Part shown: positions 53,234-64,000 of the stretch, in pieces
Numbering within the stretch: the first letter of the stretch is position 1
How the letters are laid out: each line of letters begins with the position of its first letter
Assembly (NCBI GenBank): GCA_030761205.1
Contig: JAULJL010000034.1
Coordinates: 4,549,501 to 4,613,500 of the forward strand
From: Fremontodendron californicum
Taxonomy: Eukaryota; Streptophyta; Magnoliopsida; Malvales; Malvaceae
Direction of reading: 5' to 3'
DNA: 64,000 nt
Program-made: the position numbers and the translations under genes
Notes under the pieces: model-generated
The model's input: the letters and a program-made list of their open reading frames with translations, nothing else
Databases searched by the model: none
What the model was told of the DNA's origin: nothing

Positions 53234-54731
53234 GTTGGGCATAATGGGTTGGTGCATGCAGTTTTGGGGTATCCCTGGTTCGATGTGGGATGCTCTGAGT
53301 GAGTTAGATTGTGTTTTCTTGTTCTACTGAGATATGTCCTGATGTAAGATTTTATTATTAGCTGTTAAAAGTTTTTGTATGTCTGAAATGAGAGTCAAGA
53401 ACTTGTTTCTGAATCTGATTCTACTCGCTTCAGTACTTCATTTAACATTTGAAGCATGAAGTAAGAAATCTTCTAGTTTTGAAATCTAAAGTGCACCCAT
53501 TCCTTACACTATCATTTAGACTTGATTATTTTACGTATGACATGAAAAAATTAAATTGAAATACTATCATTTAGACTTGATTATTTTACGTATGACATGA
53601 AAAAATTAAATTGAAATACGATATAAAGTATAATATGTTATGAAAAAATAATAAAAAAATAATATGAATATATGAATGTGTTAAAATTTTATAAACGTAG
53701 ATTTATCAGATCTAACTATTGCTAACGTGGTTGCTAAAATGGGTTTTAGCTCTATGGCCTCTTGGAAGGTTTAGCCTTCCCCCATGGCCTCTTGGAAGGG
53801 GTTAGTGTTATATTTAATTTTGACAAATTTTCAGCCTATTATGGTCCAAAAATAGTCGCTATTAACAACCCTAATGACATTTACTTTGCTAATAATGAAT
53901 GTGTCATTACTGTTTGGTCTAAATCGGCAATGGCTTTTTTCTGTATATTTTAAGTTTCCTGCCTACCATTCGAATTAGTGTGATTTTAGGCTGTATTTGT
54001 GTTCCTCTCGGTTTAAATAAATTTAAAAATTTTAAATACGATATAAAAAAATATATATATAAAATACGATACGATATAAAAAATTAATATAAATAAGATA
54101 CGAATATATGAACGGTGTCAGAATATATATATATAATACAAATTATTAACTTGTTAAAATTTATATAAATATATAATATTTTAAATATAATTATAGTACA
54201 TAAAAATATACATACACAAATTATATAAACGAATATAATATAAATATACGGATTATCGTATCTATAATTCAGCATGGCGATGCAGTTGATTGTTTACTAT
54301 TTGTTGAAGGAATCTTAATTTTAAAAGCAAAATTAGACAATATGAAAATTCATCTTAGGGAAACAACAATTACGGAAACGATCCCTTGAACTCAACACAA
54401 TCAAAGATTTGGGCAAGAACAAAAAGGAAAAATAATTAAAAAATTGGATGGTGGATAAAAAACTGAAATGCTCAATTTCTGATGAATAAATGGGGGGGGG
54501 GGGGGGGGGAATTGTTTTAGAGAAGAGAATTGCACAAAAAGTGAAAAGTTTCTGTAGAGCAGTGGGCGAATTTGCCTTTTTAATGGGCTACTATCAATGG
54601 AGACACAAAGCCCAGGGTTGGCATCGTTTTAAGTTCTAGCACCAACGCTCAAAACCAGACCGATAATCATAATCCCAACCGTTCCACCGACAAAACCCTA
54701 GAAAAACCCCGAGCAAAGCGGAGAGAAGAGA
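53234..54731. other. RPS13 3' flank and ICln promoter region
   Basis: RPS13 3' UTR probably runs for about 150-200 bases. Two perfect 55-bp tandem copies lie at 53508-53562 and 53563-53617 (GACTTGATTATTTTACGTAT). A run of 18 G at 54492-54509 stands out in this AT-rich DNA. Site II-like TGGGCT (54584-54589) and AGCCCA (54609-54614) lie 120-150 bp before the ICln start. Confidence 0.6.
54584..54614 (+). promoter_or_regulatory. paired site II motifs upstream of ICln
   Basis: TGGGCT at 54584-54589 and its inverse AGCCCA at 54609-54614. Such pairs are typical of plant housekeeping promoters bound by TCP factors. They lie about 120-150 bp from the ATG. Confidence 0.5.
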
Positions 54732-57308
54732 ATGGTGGTAGTAGGGCTTAGGCAGTTTACGGCAAGAGCCGGCAGCGGTGTTGGAGAGCCACTTCTCGAT
54801 ATAGATAACGGCGAGGAGCTTGTTCACGTCGAACCTTCCGTCTCCGTTGCACTCGGGAATCATGCCCCGGAATACCCTGGGACTCTCTACATCACCACCA
54901 AGTACCTTCGAATCTCTATACAATTAATCAAATTGTTGCATGTAATCAAATATCATTTTAATGCATAATTTATCCTTTTTTGAGCTTTGTTGCAGGCAAG
55001 TGGTTTGGCTGAGTGACGTGGACAGAGCAAAGGGCTACGCTGTTGATTTCCTGTCTCTGTCGCTGCATGCCATTTCAAGGGATCCGGAGGCCTATCCTTC
55101 TCCCTGTATTTACACTCAGGTTTTCTTATGCCTTTGTTTATTGTTTACTCAGAACACACACACTTCCCCTTGCTCTTATTAAGTTATGCTTAGGTTTTGT
55201 ATATGATTTTATTTACTAATCATGCTCATGCTTTGTCTTTAGTTAATCAAAATTGTAAAATTTAAATTTGTATTTTGCAGTGAGCTCTTGTTACTCTATA
55301 GTATCATTTTGTTTCTTTATGGCTGTTTGACTGCTTGTATGCTAGTTTGAATTTCGTTGATTTGTGAAAAGAAACCTGGGGAAAATAAAATGTATTATGG
55401 ATTGGTGGATGCATGCAACTAGGCTGATGAAACAGGCAATGCAGTTGCTCCAAACTTGCTAGTTATTTCGATTTTAGACTGACATGATATTTAGAGGTAG
55501 TGAATTCCTATGTTACTCGGACTCGGGTGTGAATGTCGGATATGGGTATGTGTCCGACACTGGTATATTCAATTTTTTTAAAGCTTTTCCATGTATTTGG
55601 AAGGTCCTTGGAGGGTCATATCGCTATATTCATGTTCGAATATACGTCAGACACGGGTGTCGGACATGGATACTTCAAGAAAAATAAAGAGTTGGAGCAA
55701 CATAGTTGAATTCAATGTGGAATGTAGCAGCCAGTATAATCTTAAAAAAAAAAACATCATTTTGTCTCATTGAGCTTTTCCAAAATATGGGTTGAAACAA
55801 AATTAAAAAATAGGAACGATCAGGAAAGCTCTAAACTCTAATTTACGATGAGCAATTTTTTATTATCAATAAAGCTTAAAATTTGTAAATTTAAAATGCA
55901 GTGTAATAACTTCTTTTTTTTTTTAATTTCCTGTTTAGTGGGGATATTCATTTTTTGCTTTCCAATAATCGGTTGTAGTACATACTTTTTTCATTTATTG
56001 AAAGTTTTCTCATTCTTTTTCTCTTTTTCCCCCATGTTAAGCTGCTGGGGCCCTGATCTCTTTGTCCATTATTAGCATGCATATTTACTCCTTGATACAT
56101 GTCTGATTAACGGTTTTTGTCCGAAGATTGAAACTGAAGCTGATGAAGGTGAGTCTGAGGAGTCGGATTCGGAATGTAATGAGGTTTTAGATTTATCCAA
56201 GGTCACACAGATGAGGCTTATTCCTTCAGATGCTAGCCATTGTGCGTATATTTTAGTTTTTTCCTCTACTAATGCTTAGATTGTTATTATGCTGTTTTTA
56301 TCGGTAGTATGGTGAATGCTGACTTTTATATTAATTTATTCTGTGAAAGTGGATACTCTGTTTCAGATATTCTGTGAGTGTGCTGAGCTAAATCCGGAGC
56401 CTATTGAAGGTGAGTTCCATCACCCAGTTTCCTTGTGGAATTGTCTGAGAAATTTTTTGCTGTTATATGGGCATGCTTCCTTAAATGATTGCATGGCAAT
56501 TTACTGTTATCTTTTGTGTTATAGAAGGAGAAGAAGATGGACATAATTGGATTTTCAGTGCTGATCAGTTGGAAGATGAATCTGGAGGTATGTGATAGAC
56601 AACATCGATACCTTCTGGAATGCCTCTCCATAGTTTCCTTTATGTGCTTGCATGTTCTATACATCTCTAATTTCATACTGTATCTCCAGAGGGTGATGAT
56701 TCGGAATGGCATTCCCCACAGAATCCAACAAACTCAATTGGTCATTCAAATGGTGATCATGACCTCGCTCGGACAGTGCTTGAGGTATGTTAGTGAATGT
56801 TCATTACAGGGTGCTGACAGGTCTCGTGTAATTCATTCCTATTTGGCTATAAATTAATTTTGTTAATGTTATCTATTACTTCCCCTTGAACTAATGGCAA
56901 TGCTTTGATCAACTGAAGCTTTTCTAATAGCATTTTTGTTTTGTGTATATGTTGTCTGTTATTGTTATTATGTTTTAATTTTCTTTCAAAGTAGTTTTTC
57001 TTTGAATGCTTACTGTTCTTTTTGATGGTTTCTCTTTTGTCTACCTATGTGTGGCTTGTCTCACTTAGCACATCTTGTATTATTTATTTTAGTCAACAAC
57101 AAATTTTAGGGCCCTGATTAGATTGAACTTCTCTAACTGGACTTTCTTATCTATGTCTTTCTTGCATAGCTTTCTACTTTTCCTTCTTGGCCATGTCTGA
57201 TTATCCCATTTCTGCAAAAACTTGCAGCTCCAAATCAATGATCAACGCTTTGAGGATGCGGAAGAGATGGAACAAGTTAGCAATAGCAGTCATCATCATC
57301 ATCAGTGA
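54732..57308 (+). CDS. ICLN: ICln/pICln homologue (snRNP methylosome subunit), 7 exons
   Basis: Exons 54732-54901, 54996-55119, 56127-56241, 56350-56409, 56525-56587, 56690-56784 and 57228-57308 all have GT-AG introns in phase and join to 708 nt, 235 aa, close to human ICln (237 aa). The N-terminal part folds as a PH-like domain: EPLLDIDNGEELVHVEPSV, PGTLYITTKQVVWLSD and YAVDFLSLSLHAISRDPEAY. Then come the acidic segment EADEGESEESDSE, VTQMRLIPSD, a helix DTLFQIFCECAELNPEPIEG and acidic strands, ending with a His-rich tail before TGA. ICln binds Sm proteins with PRMT5/MEP50 and hands them to the SMN complex. Older literature calls it a chloride-conductance regulator. It looks intact. Intron 2 carries a hAT-type MITE. 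Confidence 0.93.
55500..55713 (+). mobile_element. hAT-type MITE, CTATGTT family, copy 3 (ICln intron 2)
   Basis: The core is 55508-55705, beginning CTATGTTACTCGGACTCGGG and ending GTTGGAGCAACATAG; ends are inverted repeats of about 11 bp with mismatches. Flanks GTGAATTC (55500-55507) and TTGAATTC (55706-55713) match at 7 of 8. This is the best-preserved of three copies. Confidence 0.75.
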
Positions 57309-58491
57309 GTTCCCATGTGGCTATTGCCTTTAACCCATATGCAGGAAATTCAAAGTATTGCGAGAGTGAGCTGAATGCATGTGTTGCTTTTAGCTGATGA
57401 TTTTGCACCATACTCTTAAACTTTGTTGTATGTAATTAAATGACTCGGACAAGGTGACAGTAAACTTGCATTTTTAAATTATTTTCTTCCCGTTCTTCAT
57501 TTTATCATTCATGGATCAGACAGTGCCTGTGGAAAAATACTAGATAACAATTAAGAAAGATGGTAAAATTTACCCATATCCAGCCTTGTTAAGGTGTCCT
57601 CCTAGACGTTAGGCTGCAGCGCCAGAATCAGTTAGCTCCTAAAAAGGTTCCAGGTGAGGGCTTTTTGTGCCTAGATGTGCATTTTGCTCAAAAAAAAAAA
57701 ATTTATTAGTTTTTATTTTAAAAATAAAAAAATTCACATTTACTCTTTATAAAAAAAAAAAAAAAAGATAATATATTTTATCCAAAGATTTTTTTTAAAA
57801 AAATAGAGCGACAGTTTCAAAATTTTGTTAGGGTTGAAATTCTGTTGCAAATCTCAACGTGAAATATATTAAAGTATTCTGTTCTTTTTCTTTGGCTCTA
57901 GACTTTCTTTTTTGTTATTTTTTTTATTATTTATTATTATTTTGGTTTGGGTTGTTTATACTCTTTTCTTTAATAAAGGATAAATACTTTGTTATATTAA
58001 AGAAAAAAAACAAACAGAGCAAATCTTGCTATTGTGTTTTCCTTCATAACTAAAGTATTTTATTTTATTTTTTATTTTACAATTTTTCAGTTTTATTAGA
58101 GAACATATTAGACTTAAAATAATTTTTTGATTTTATTGATAAAATATATATTAATTAAAATCTTTCATTTTCTACTTCCACATCTCGTGGGATACTATTA
58201 ATGATAATGAAAAACAGGGCTTTTCAATTGTGTGATCTCTCAATCACTCATTTCTTCCTTTCTTTTCTTTACAAAGTGTAAGAAAGTTTTATCCAATATT
58301 TGACTTGTTAATTATGATAGACGAATTTGTTGAAATCTGTGATTCTTGGTGTTGGAAGTTTTGGTTACGACTTACTATAGCGTGCAAAATAATTTTCCAT
58401 GATAATGAAATTGGCGTCCCGAGACAGTATATCGCCATGTGGCTCACAATCAATCAATCATCATCAAATGACTAAGTCTTGCCTCATACGA
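57309..58491. other. ICln 3' flank and decayed repeat
   Basis: Likely 3' UTR for the first 150-250 bases. At about 57581-57700, CAGCCTTGTTAAGGTGTCC...TAGACGTTAGGCTGCAGCGCC resembles the termini of the inner hAT family at 31224/34936 (CAGTGTTGTCAAAGGCGC), so a worn relic is likely. No gene otherwise. Confidence 0.45.
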
Positions 58492-59009
58492 TATCATCAA
58501 GGGTTAATTTGAAAAACATTCTTTAAATAATAAAATTATTGTTTAAAGGTCTAATAATATAAAATATTTTTTTAAATAAAAAATAAAAAAATTGTTAAAA
58601 AAAATTATAAAGATAAAATTATTTTTAATGAAAAAATTTCTCATTTCCTTCTCCTTCAAATCAATAAACATAAAAATTTTATTTCAGAAATTTTATTTTT
58701 TTAAAATTTTTTAATTAGAAAATGTATATTTAAATATTTATTTTTTTAAAATTAAAATATTTTATTTTCAAAATATTTTATTTTTTAAAATTTTTTAATT
58801 AAAAAAGTATATTTAAAATAAATTTAAAAAATTAAATTTTTTAAAAATGCCACTTGATCTTTTCTTTTTTAATTCTAAATGATTCATTAAAAATAAAAAT
58901 GTCTTTACAATTAACAATAATTTTTTTATATAAATTATTATTAATCATTATATAATTGAACAACTATGCCACCATTGAAGATATGTTTTTCAATTTACCC
59001 TATCATCAA
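58492..59009. mobile_element. Mutator-like MITE (MULE family B, short copy)
   Basis: The element is 58501-59000 (500 bp), starting GGGTTAATTTGAAAAACAT and ending ATGTTTTTCAATTTACCC, the same termini as 27861-29629. A perfect 9-bp duplication TATCATCAA lies at 58492-58500 and 59001-59009. AT-rich core, no ORF. Confidence 0.9.
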
Positions 59010-59010
59010 T

Positions 59011-59088
59011 CATCAATGGGTGCTCCTATCTTGTCTTTGAGAAAATTCTCATCAATGGGTGCTCAGATCTTGTCTTTGAGAAAATTCC
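59011..59088 (+). repeat. 39-bp tandem duplication
   Basis: 59011-59049 and 59050-59088 are two copies (CATCAATGGGTGCTC, TCTTGTCTTTGAGAAAATTC) with one or two differences, right beside the MULE target duplication. Confidence 0.85.
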
Positions 59089-59193
59089 TTCTTTTTATAA
59101 TAAATTTGGCTTGGGTTAGCTTACACATCACTGGTCCTCACTTCTAAATTTACTTCTTAAAGAAAAAGAAAAAAAAAAAAGTATAGGGTGTCA

Positions 59194-59828
59194 TTAATTT
59201 TAGAGATAATTATAATTTTAGCTTTAAAAACATAAGTTTTTATTTCATTTCAGTCTTAAAATTTTTAAATGTAAACATTCAATTTTAAAAATTATTAATA
59301 TATTAAAAATTAATCTTTCAGTTATTATTTAAATTGAAATACTAATAGAAAATTTAATGGACATATAATGAGTACACGTATTTTAATAATTTATAAAATA
59401 TTAAAAAATTATTTAAAAAAAAAAATTTGTTTCTCTATAAAAGATTAAAAAATACTATATTTTTTTTTCTCTTCTCTCATTAAATTAATATATTCTTTCT
59501 TTTTCTCACTAAACCAACAGCTTTCAATGAAATGAAATAAGTTTTTTTATCTTTTATTTGGAGCTATTTTATTTTGGCAAATAATTTTAATAATATTTTA
59601 CAAATTAATTAAATGCTATTTAAGCTTCACATGTGATTTATTATATTTTACATAAGTTTTTCATATTAACTTTTAGTTAACGTTTTCGTTCGAATAACGA
59701 CTAAAAGACTCTTTTTTAACCCATTGATAACTTGTAGGATTGAATATTTACAAATAAAAATTTTAGGATTGATATGAAAAAAAATATTTATATTTTAAGA
59801 TTAAAATTATAATTACTTCTTAATGTTA
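59194..59828. mobile_element. Mutator-like MITE (family D)
   Basis: The element is 59203-59819, starting GAGATAATTATAATTTTAG and ending (reverse complement) GAAGTAATTATAATTTTAA, with inverted arms of about 150 bp (AAAATTTTTA...GTAAA(C/T)ATTCAAT). Flanks TTAATTTTA (59194-59202) and TTAATGTTA (59820-59828) agree in 8 of 9 bases. Non-coding core. Confidence 0.75.
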
Positions 59829-62063
59829 AATATTTTAATGCTTTAAGTAAAAGTCAAGAACATACTTTATTGCTCTGCATAAATTATTTGAACTTTTTTT
59901 ATACTCTTTAATGATTATATAACTATGTATTTTTACACTACAAAAGATAAATTTTTATTACTTTATTTTTTTTTCAATAAAAACACTTTGAATTCTAACA
60001 ATTTATCCTCCAAAATCACTTACCTATATATATATAATATAATAGTTCTATTTTTCCATTAGCCTTCCATGGTTCTATTTTGGAGACATTTTGATATTTA
60101 TTAAGTTTTTTGGGTTTCTTTTTTGGGATTCTATGAGTTCTATTATACTTTTGGATAATAAAGTATTTTCTTATGTGTTTTTTATTAGGACTTTGGAGAA
60201 AATAAAATTTTTATTTTTTTTCGACAATAATGCTAGTCACATACTAAGTCCTATATTTTTTAATTTGTATATTCAATGTTAAAATGATAGTAATTCAATC
60301 ACGAATATAGAAAAAAACAAAAATTTACTCTTTTTTTATGGTTGAATCTCATATTTCTCTTGTTAAAAATGAATTACTAAACTAATATATATTATTAGAG
60401 AGTTTAGTAGAATTATGTGAGGTTATTCATTTAATGAAATTTCATTATTTTTAGGTACTTGAATTGAAAAAAAGAATACACATAATAAAAAGAAAAAAAA
60501 AATGCTGCATATAGATTTTAGGCAGATTATTAAAAAATATATTTAAGGGTAATTTTGTCATAAATATAAGTCATAAATGCTGTCTTAGTTTAATCTTTTT
60601 AGTCAATTTTTTTAAAATTTACTTTAATTATTTTAAATATTAAATTAAATTTTAATAAATATATTTTTGAAAGAGTATTTTAAATTTAGTAATTTATTTT
60701 TCAATAAAAATAAAGATCCAAATTTGTTAACTATAATTGTACTTAAAGCTTTAGTTGGTTGACGTGGCATAGTAAGGAATTTACATTAGTGAGATTAATA
60801 TTATAATATTATTTTTATTTATAATTTTTTGTTGCTTAATATAATATTAAAAAAATTAAATAAAAAATATCTCACAATGTAATACAATTTTCAAATAACT
60901 ATTTTTTTATAAATAATTTATCCAAAATAAAATTTTATTTTATTGACTTCATTAGCAGTGCTACATAAAACTTTTTTTTTCTCTTACCAATCAAAATGTT
61001 AAAAAATGATATAAGTAGAGAGATGATAAAATATATATTTTTTATTTCTTTTATAATGAAATTACATTTGTACTATATATCGAATACTAAATATATAAAA
61101 TAATTATTACATCAAGCACAACAAACAAATCATATATAAATTGGATCAAATTCATATAAAATATATATTATAAAGATAATCAAAGAGAAAAACTATATAG
61201 CTGGTAAATGTGATACAGCAAAATAAAAAGGAGAGAATTTTAATAAATAAAAAAGGTAACAAACCAAAAATTAAAATAAGATTAAAAATGTAATTAAAAA
61301 AATCAATAAAAATACATGCTAAAAAAATTTCAAACTCACAAGTTACACTTATACTTGCGGTGGAAGAAAATTATTAAAAATTTTAAATTAAAATAAATAT
61401 AAAATTTATTTTTATCCATTTCTTAAGATTTTTTTAAAAAAATTATTAGTGTCAACATAAAAATATTAATTTTTATACTAATTATATATATTATTTATTT
61501 TTAAAAGTTATTGACCCCACTCAACGTAAGGTGGCTACAAGCCACTTGTTTGGATACAGGAACAAATGTCAACAAATATGAAAGAGAGGATGTAAGAAAT
61601 TAGAGAAATTAAAGATTAGATTGGATAACTTTTTTCCTTACTGACCTATCACGTTACATTAAGCATGCGGAAAACGTCCTCTCTCTCGTTTTTCTGTTTT
61701 ATCCGTGTTTTCATTTTAGTAATAAGTAATAAGTCAATTTTTTTATGTTTTTTTTTTGTTCATTTTTAATTATTTAACGAGAGTTATTAAATATAAATAC
61801 GATCGATCGATATTTTATCGGTGATTGAATAGATGAATTTTATGATTTTTTTTTATTTGCATCGTCTTTCTATCTTTTTTTTTTCAACGAAATAATTTTT
61901 TTATTAATAAATAATCAGGTCAAATATTAAAAACAAATTAATAAATACGAAAAAAAAAAATTTCACGCCTCATTACGAAAATGAGAGGCTTCAAAACGTT
62001 GTTTGGGAAGAGCTACATAAATCCATTTCTTCTGCTTTCGATCTTCGGAACAGATACCCAGTC
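59829..62063. other. AT-rich intergenic DNA upstream of the P450
   Basis: No gene recognised. Sequence is strongly AT-rich to about 61500. The last few hundred bases before 62064 should hold the P450 promoter; I see no confident TATA box or motif. Confidence 0.5.
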
Positions 62064-63026
62064 ATGGCGAACTTCAACGATAAGGTTGCAGTAGTTCTTG
62101 CCTGTGAAGGCTGGTCATGGGGCTGCGATGGATTCGCTGCATATACCATCATCAGAGCGGCAGCCGCTCTAGCAGTTGTCTGTTGTGCATGGTGGGCTAA
62201 GAAATTCACCAAATTCAACCCGCCTCTGCCGCCTGGTCCTCCAGGCTTGCCTATACTTGGAAACCTTCCTTTCATCCAACCTGATTTGCATCGTTACTTT
62301 TTAGAGTTGTCTCAAATCTATGGTCCAATCTTCAAACTTCAGCTCGGAAGAAAGATTTGTATAGTTATAAGTTCACCTTCACTTGCCAAAGAGGTCCTCA
62401 AAGACCATGATGCTATCTTCGCTAACCGTGACACTCCTGCAGCAGCCATAATCGGCACGTTTGGTGGACTTGACATCGCATGGAGACCGAATGGCCCCGA
62501 ATTTCGCAGGCTGCGTGGGCTTGTTATTCGTGAAATTATGAGCAAAAGAAGCCTTGATGCTTGTTATGTGCTTCGTCGACGTGAGATTCGACAAATGGTG
62601 AAAGATATTCACGGAAAAGTTGGCTCATCCGTTGATCTTGGTGAACTAATATCCCTAACCACACTAAATGTCATGATAAGTATGCTATGGGGTGGTTCAT
62701 TGGATGGAGAGGAAGGAAGCAAGCTTGCGATTGAGTTGAGGAAAAGATTAGCGGAATTTGTCAGATTCTTTGGAGCACCTAATGTTTCAGATCTTTTTCC
62801 TGTTCTTACCCCGTTCGATTTACAAGGAATCCAATCCAAAACGAAGAAGCATTTGTCGTGGTTTTATGAAATTTTTGAATCAGTGATAATGAACCGCACA
62901 AAGATTGGAGAGGAAAAGAAAAAGGAAGAAATTAGCAAGGATTTTATGCAGCAGTTGTTGGAGCTGAACCAGCAAGGAGATGACAAAACCTCATTGTCCA
63001 TGAACGAAGTAAAGGCTTTGCTGTTG
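62064..63026 (+). CDS. cytochrome P450, CYP706 family, first exon (gene runs off window)
   Basis: The exon gives 321 codons and stops at TTG|GTAATG in phase 0, the usual place of the single intron in CYP706 genes (after KALLL). Visible parts: an N-terminal membrane anchor about residues 25-45, the proline hinge PPLPPGPPGLPILGNL (53-68), the helix C region WRPNGPEFRRLR (from W140), RRREIRQMV, LTTLNVMISMLWGG and FFGAPNVSDLFPVL. Missing because they lie in exon 2, beyond 64000: the I-helix oxygen-binding motif, ExxR and the heme-Cys loop. The ATG at 62064 gives a normal-length N-terminus; an upstream ATG at 61981 is in another frame. CYP706 enzymes act at the ER, often on terpenoids, but the substrate cannot be told here. 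Confidence 0.88.
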
Positions 63027-64000
63027 GTAATGTCGACAAACTTTTGATATTTCCATTTTTCCCTATGTTTCTATAATCTTCTTCTTCTACCAGGTCTAGA
63101 TTATATAAAACTAAAATCAATTAAATCTGCCCTCATTTCTTTTAATATTTTTTTTTTCTTTTGTCAAGGTTTAATTAGGGTCTTCTCCTAAGCATTTTTT
63201 CTTTACAAGTGAGTAAATAACCGAGAGAATTTTTGTTTTCCACAAGAGTAGTTAAATTTAATGGGTTGTAGAACTTTGAAACTCAATCTCTTTCATTGAA
63301 AAAGGACAACGAGAAATTACTTTAATAATTCTAAAATATTACACTTGATCCATCTTTTATATTTTATTAAAATTATTCATGAATCGAGCCGAATTAAATT
63401 TATATTAAGTTTAGGTTTTATATTAATATGTAATAATCTTTTCGTCGATTTTGGTCTGGTTTCATCGAAATATGAGTAAAAAATTCTGTTAAAGTCCAAC
63501 CCGTTATATAAAATTATTATCTAAACCTACACAAGCCTACCCAAATTTATAATCAAAGGATCGATCTTTTAAATAGTAAAATTGATCGGGCCAAACGGGC
63601 TTGGAGAAAATGTCATATTCAAGACTCAACTCATTTTTTAAACGAGTTTTATTTTTTTTATTTAAGTCTATTTTTTAAATTTAATATTTTTGTCCAAACT
63701 CTTTCAAATACCAAATGAACCTTCGAATTTAAACGAATAACTCGACCTTTGAATAAATTATACTCTATAAACTCATTTTTTTAAAATGAGTGATTACATT
63801 AAGAATACTAAGAATACGGCAATTATTGATGAGTACGGAGGGGATTTTTTTCACCATTTTTTTTTCTATTTAAATAGTTCTGAATTTGTTTTCAGTCGAT
63901 GAAATTTTTAAGTGCAAAATTAATAAATATAATTTTGTTATATTAATTTTAAATATTTTTTATTATATCTTACAAAAACATGTATCAACTATTAATCATG
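63027..64000. other. start of CYP706 intron (at least 974 bp)
   Basis: No second exon (heme-binding region) is found on this strand before the window ends. The sequence is AT-rich with GAGCCGAATTAAA- and CAACCCGTTATATAA-type words between 63380 and 63760 that recall decayed hAT/AACCCG repeats. Confidence 0.5.

Overview
This window is nuclear DNA from a flowering plant, almost certainly a eudicot. It is AT-rich. Its genes carry GT-AG introns, its protein families are plant types (DUF1442, an LRR receptor kinase of the At5g51560 type, ORANGE, BIN4, CYP706), and plant retrotransposons and DNA transposons are dense. I see nothing bacterial, organellar or viral. Species cannot be named from sequence alone.

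Four genes look intact. A two-exon DUF1442 gene lies at 4215-5177 (+). RPS13, encoding 40S ribosomal protein uS15, lies at 45225-53233 (+); its last intron is swollen to 7.2 kb by repeats. A seven-exon ICln/pICln gene lies at 54732-57308 (+). The first exon of a CYP706-type cytochrome P450 lies at 62064-63026 (+), and the rest of that gene is outside the window. Broken or partial genes are an LRR receptor-kinase pseudogene (18893-21827, -), the 3' end of a GEMIN2 homologue (25456-25748, -), the first three exons of an ORANGE-like gene with no zinc-finger part (26693-30318, +), and three exons of a BIN4-like gene (about 36717-37568, +).

Layout: 1-4.2 kb is intergenic with a TRIM retroelement; then the DUF1442 gene; 5.6-10.2 kb is a young Ty1/copia element on the minus strand with a gag/protease deletion; 11.1-17.4 kb is an older gag-only Ty3/gypsy element containing a hAT element that itself contains a second hAT MITE; 18.9-21.8 kb is the kinase pseudogene; 22.8-24.3 kb is a Mutator-like element; 25.5-38.5 kb holds gene fragments with one Mutator-like element and a hAT nested inside another hAT; 40.3-43.1 kb is a 20-bp minisatellite followed by a 0.69-kb tandem duplication; 44.4-44.8 kb is another foldback MITE; then RPS13, ICln, two more Mutator-like MITEs and the P450.

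The strongest result is the transposon record. I found target-site duplications by eye for one copia element (5 bp), at least four hAT-type elements (8 bp), and four Mutator-like elements (9 bp, one with a single mismatch). These give exact borders and the order of insertion. I do not see a coordinated gene cluster or a convincing new biochemical system. The best biological leads are the repeat-filled RPS13 intron with roughly 1-kb inverted arms, the ORANGE-like fragment with an unrelated N-terminus, and the two non-autonomous families that recur across the window.
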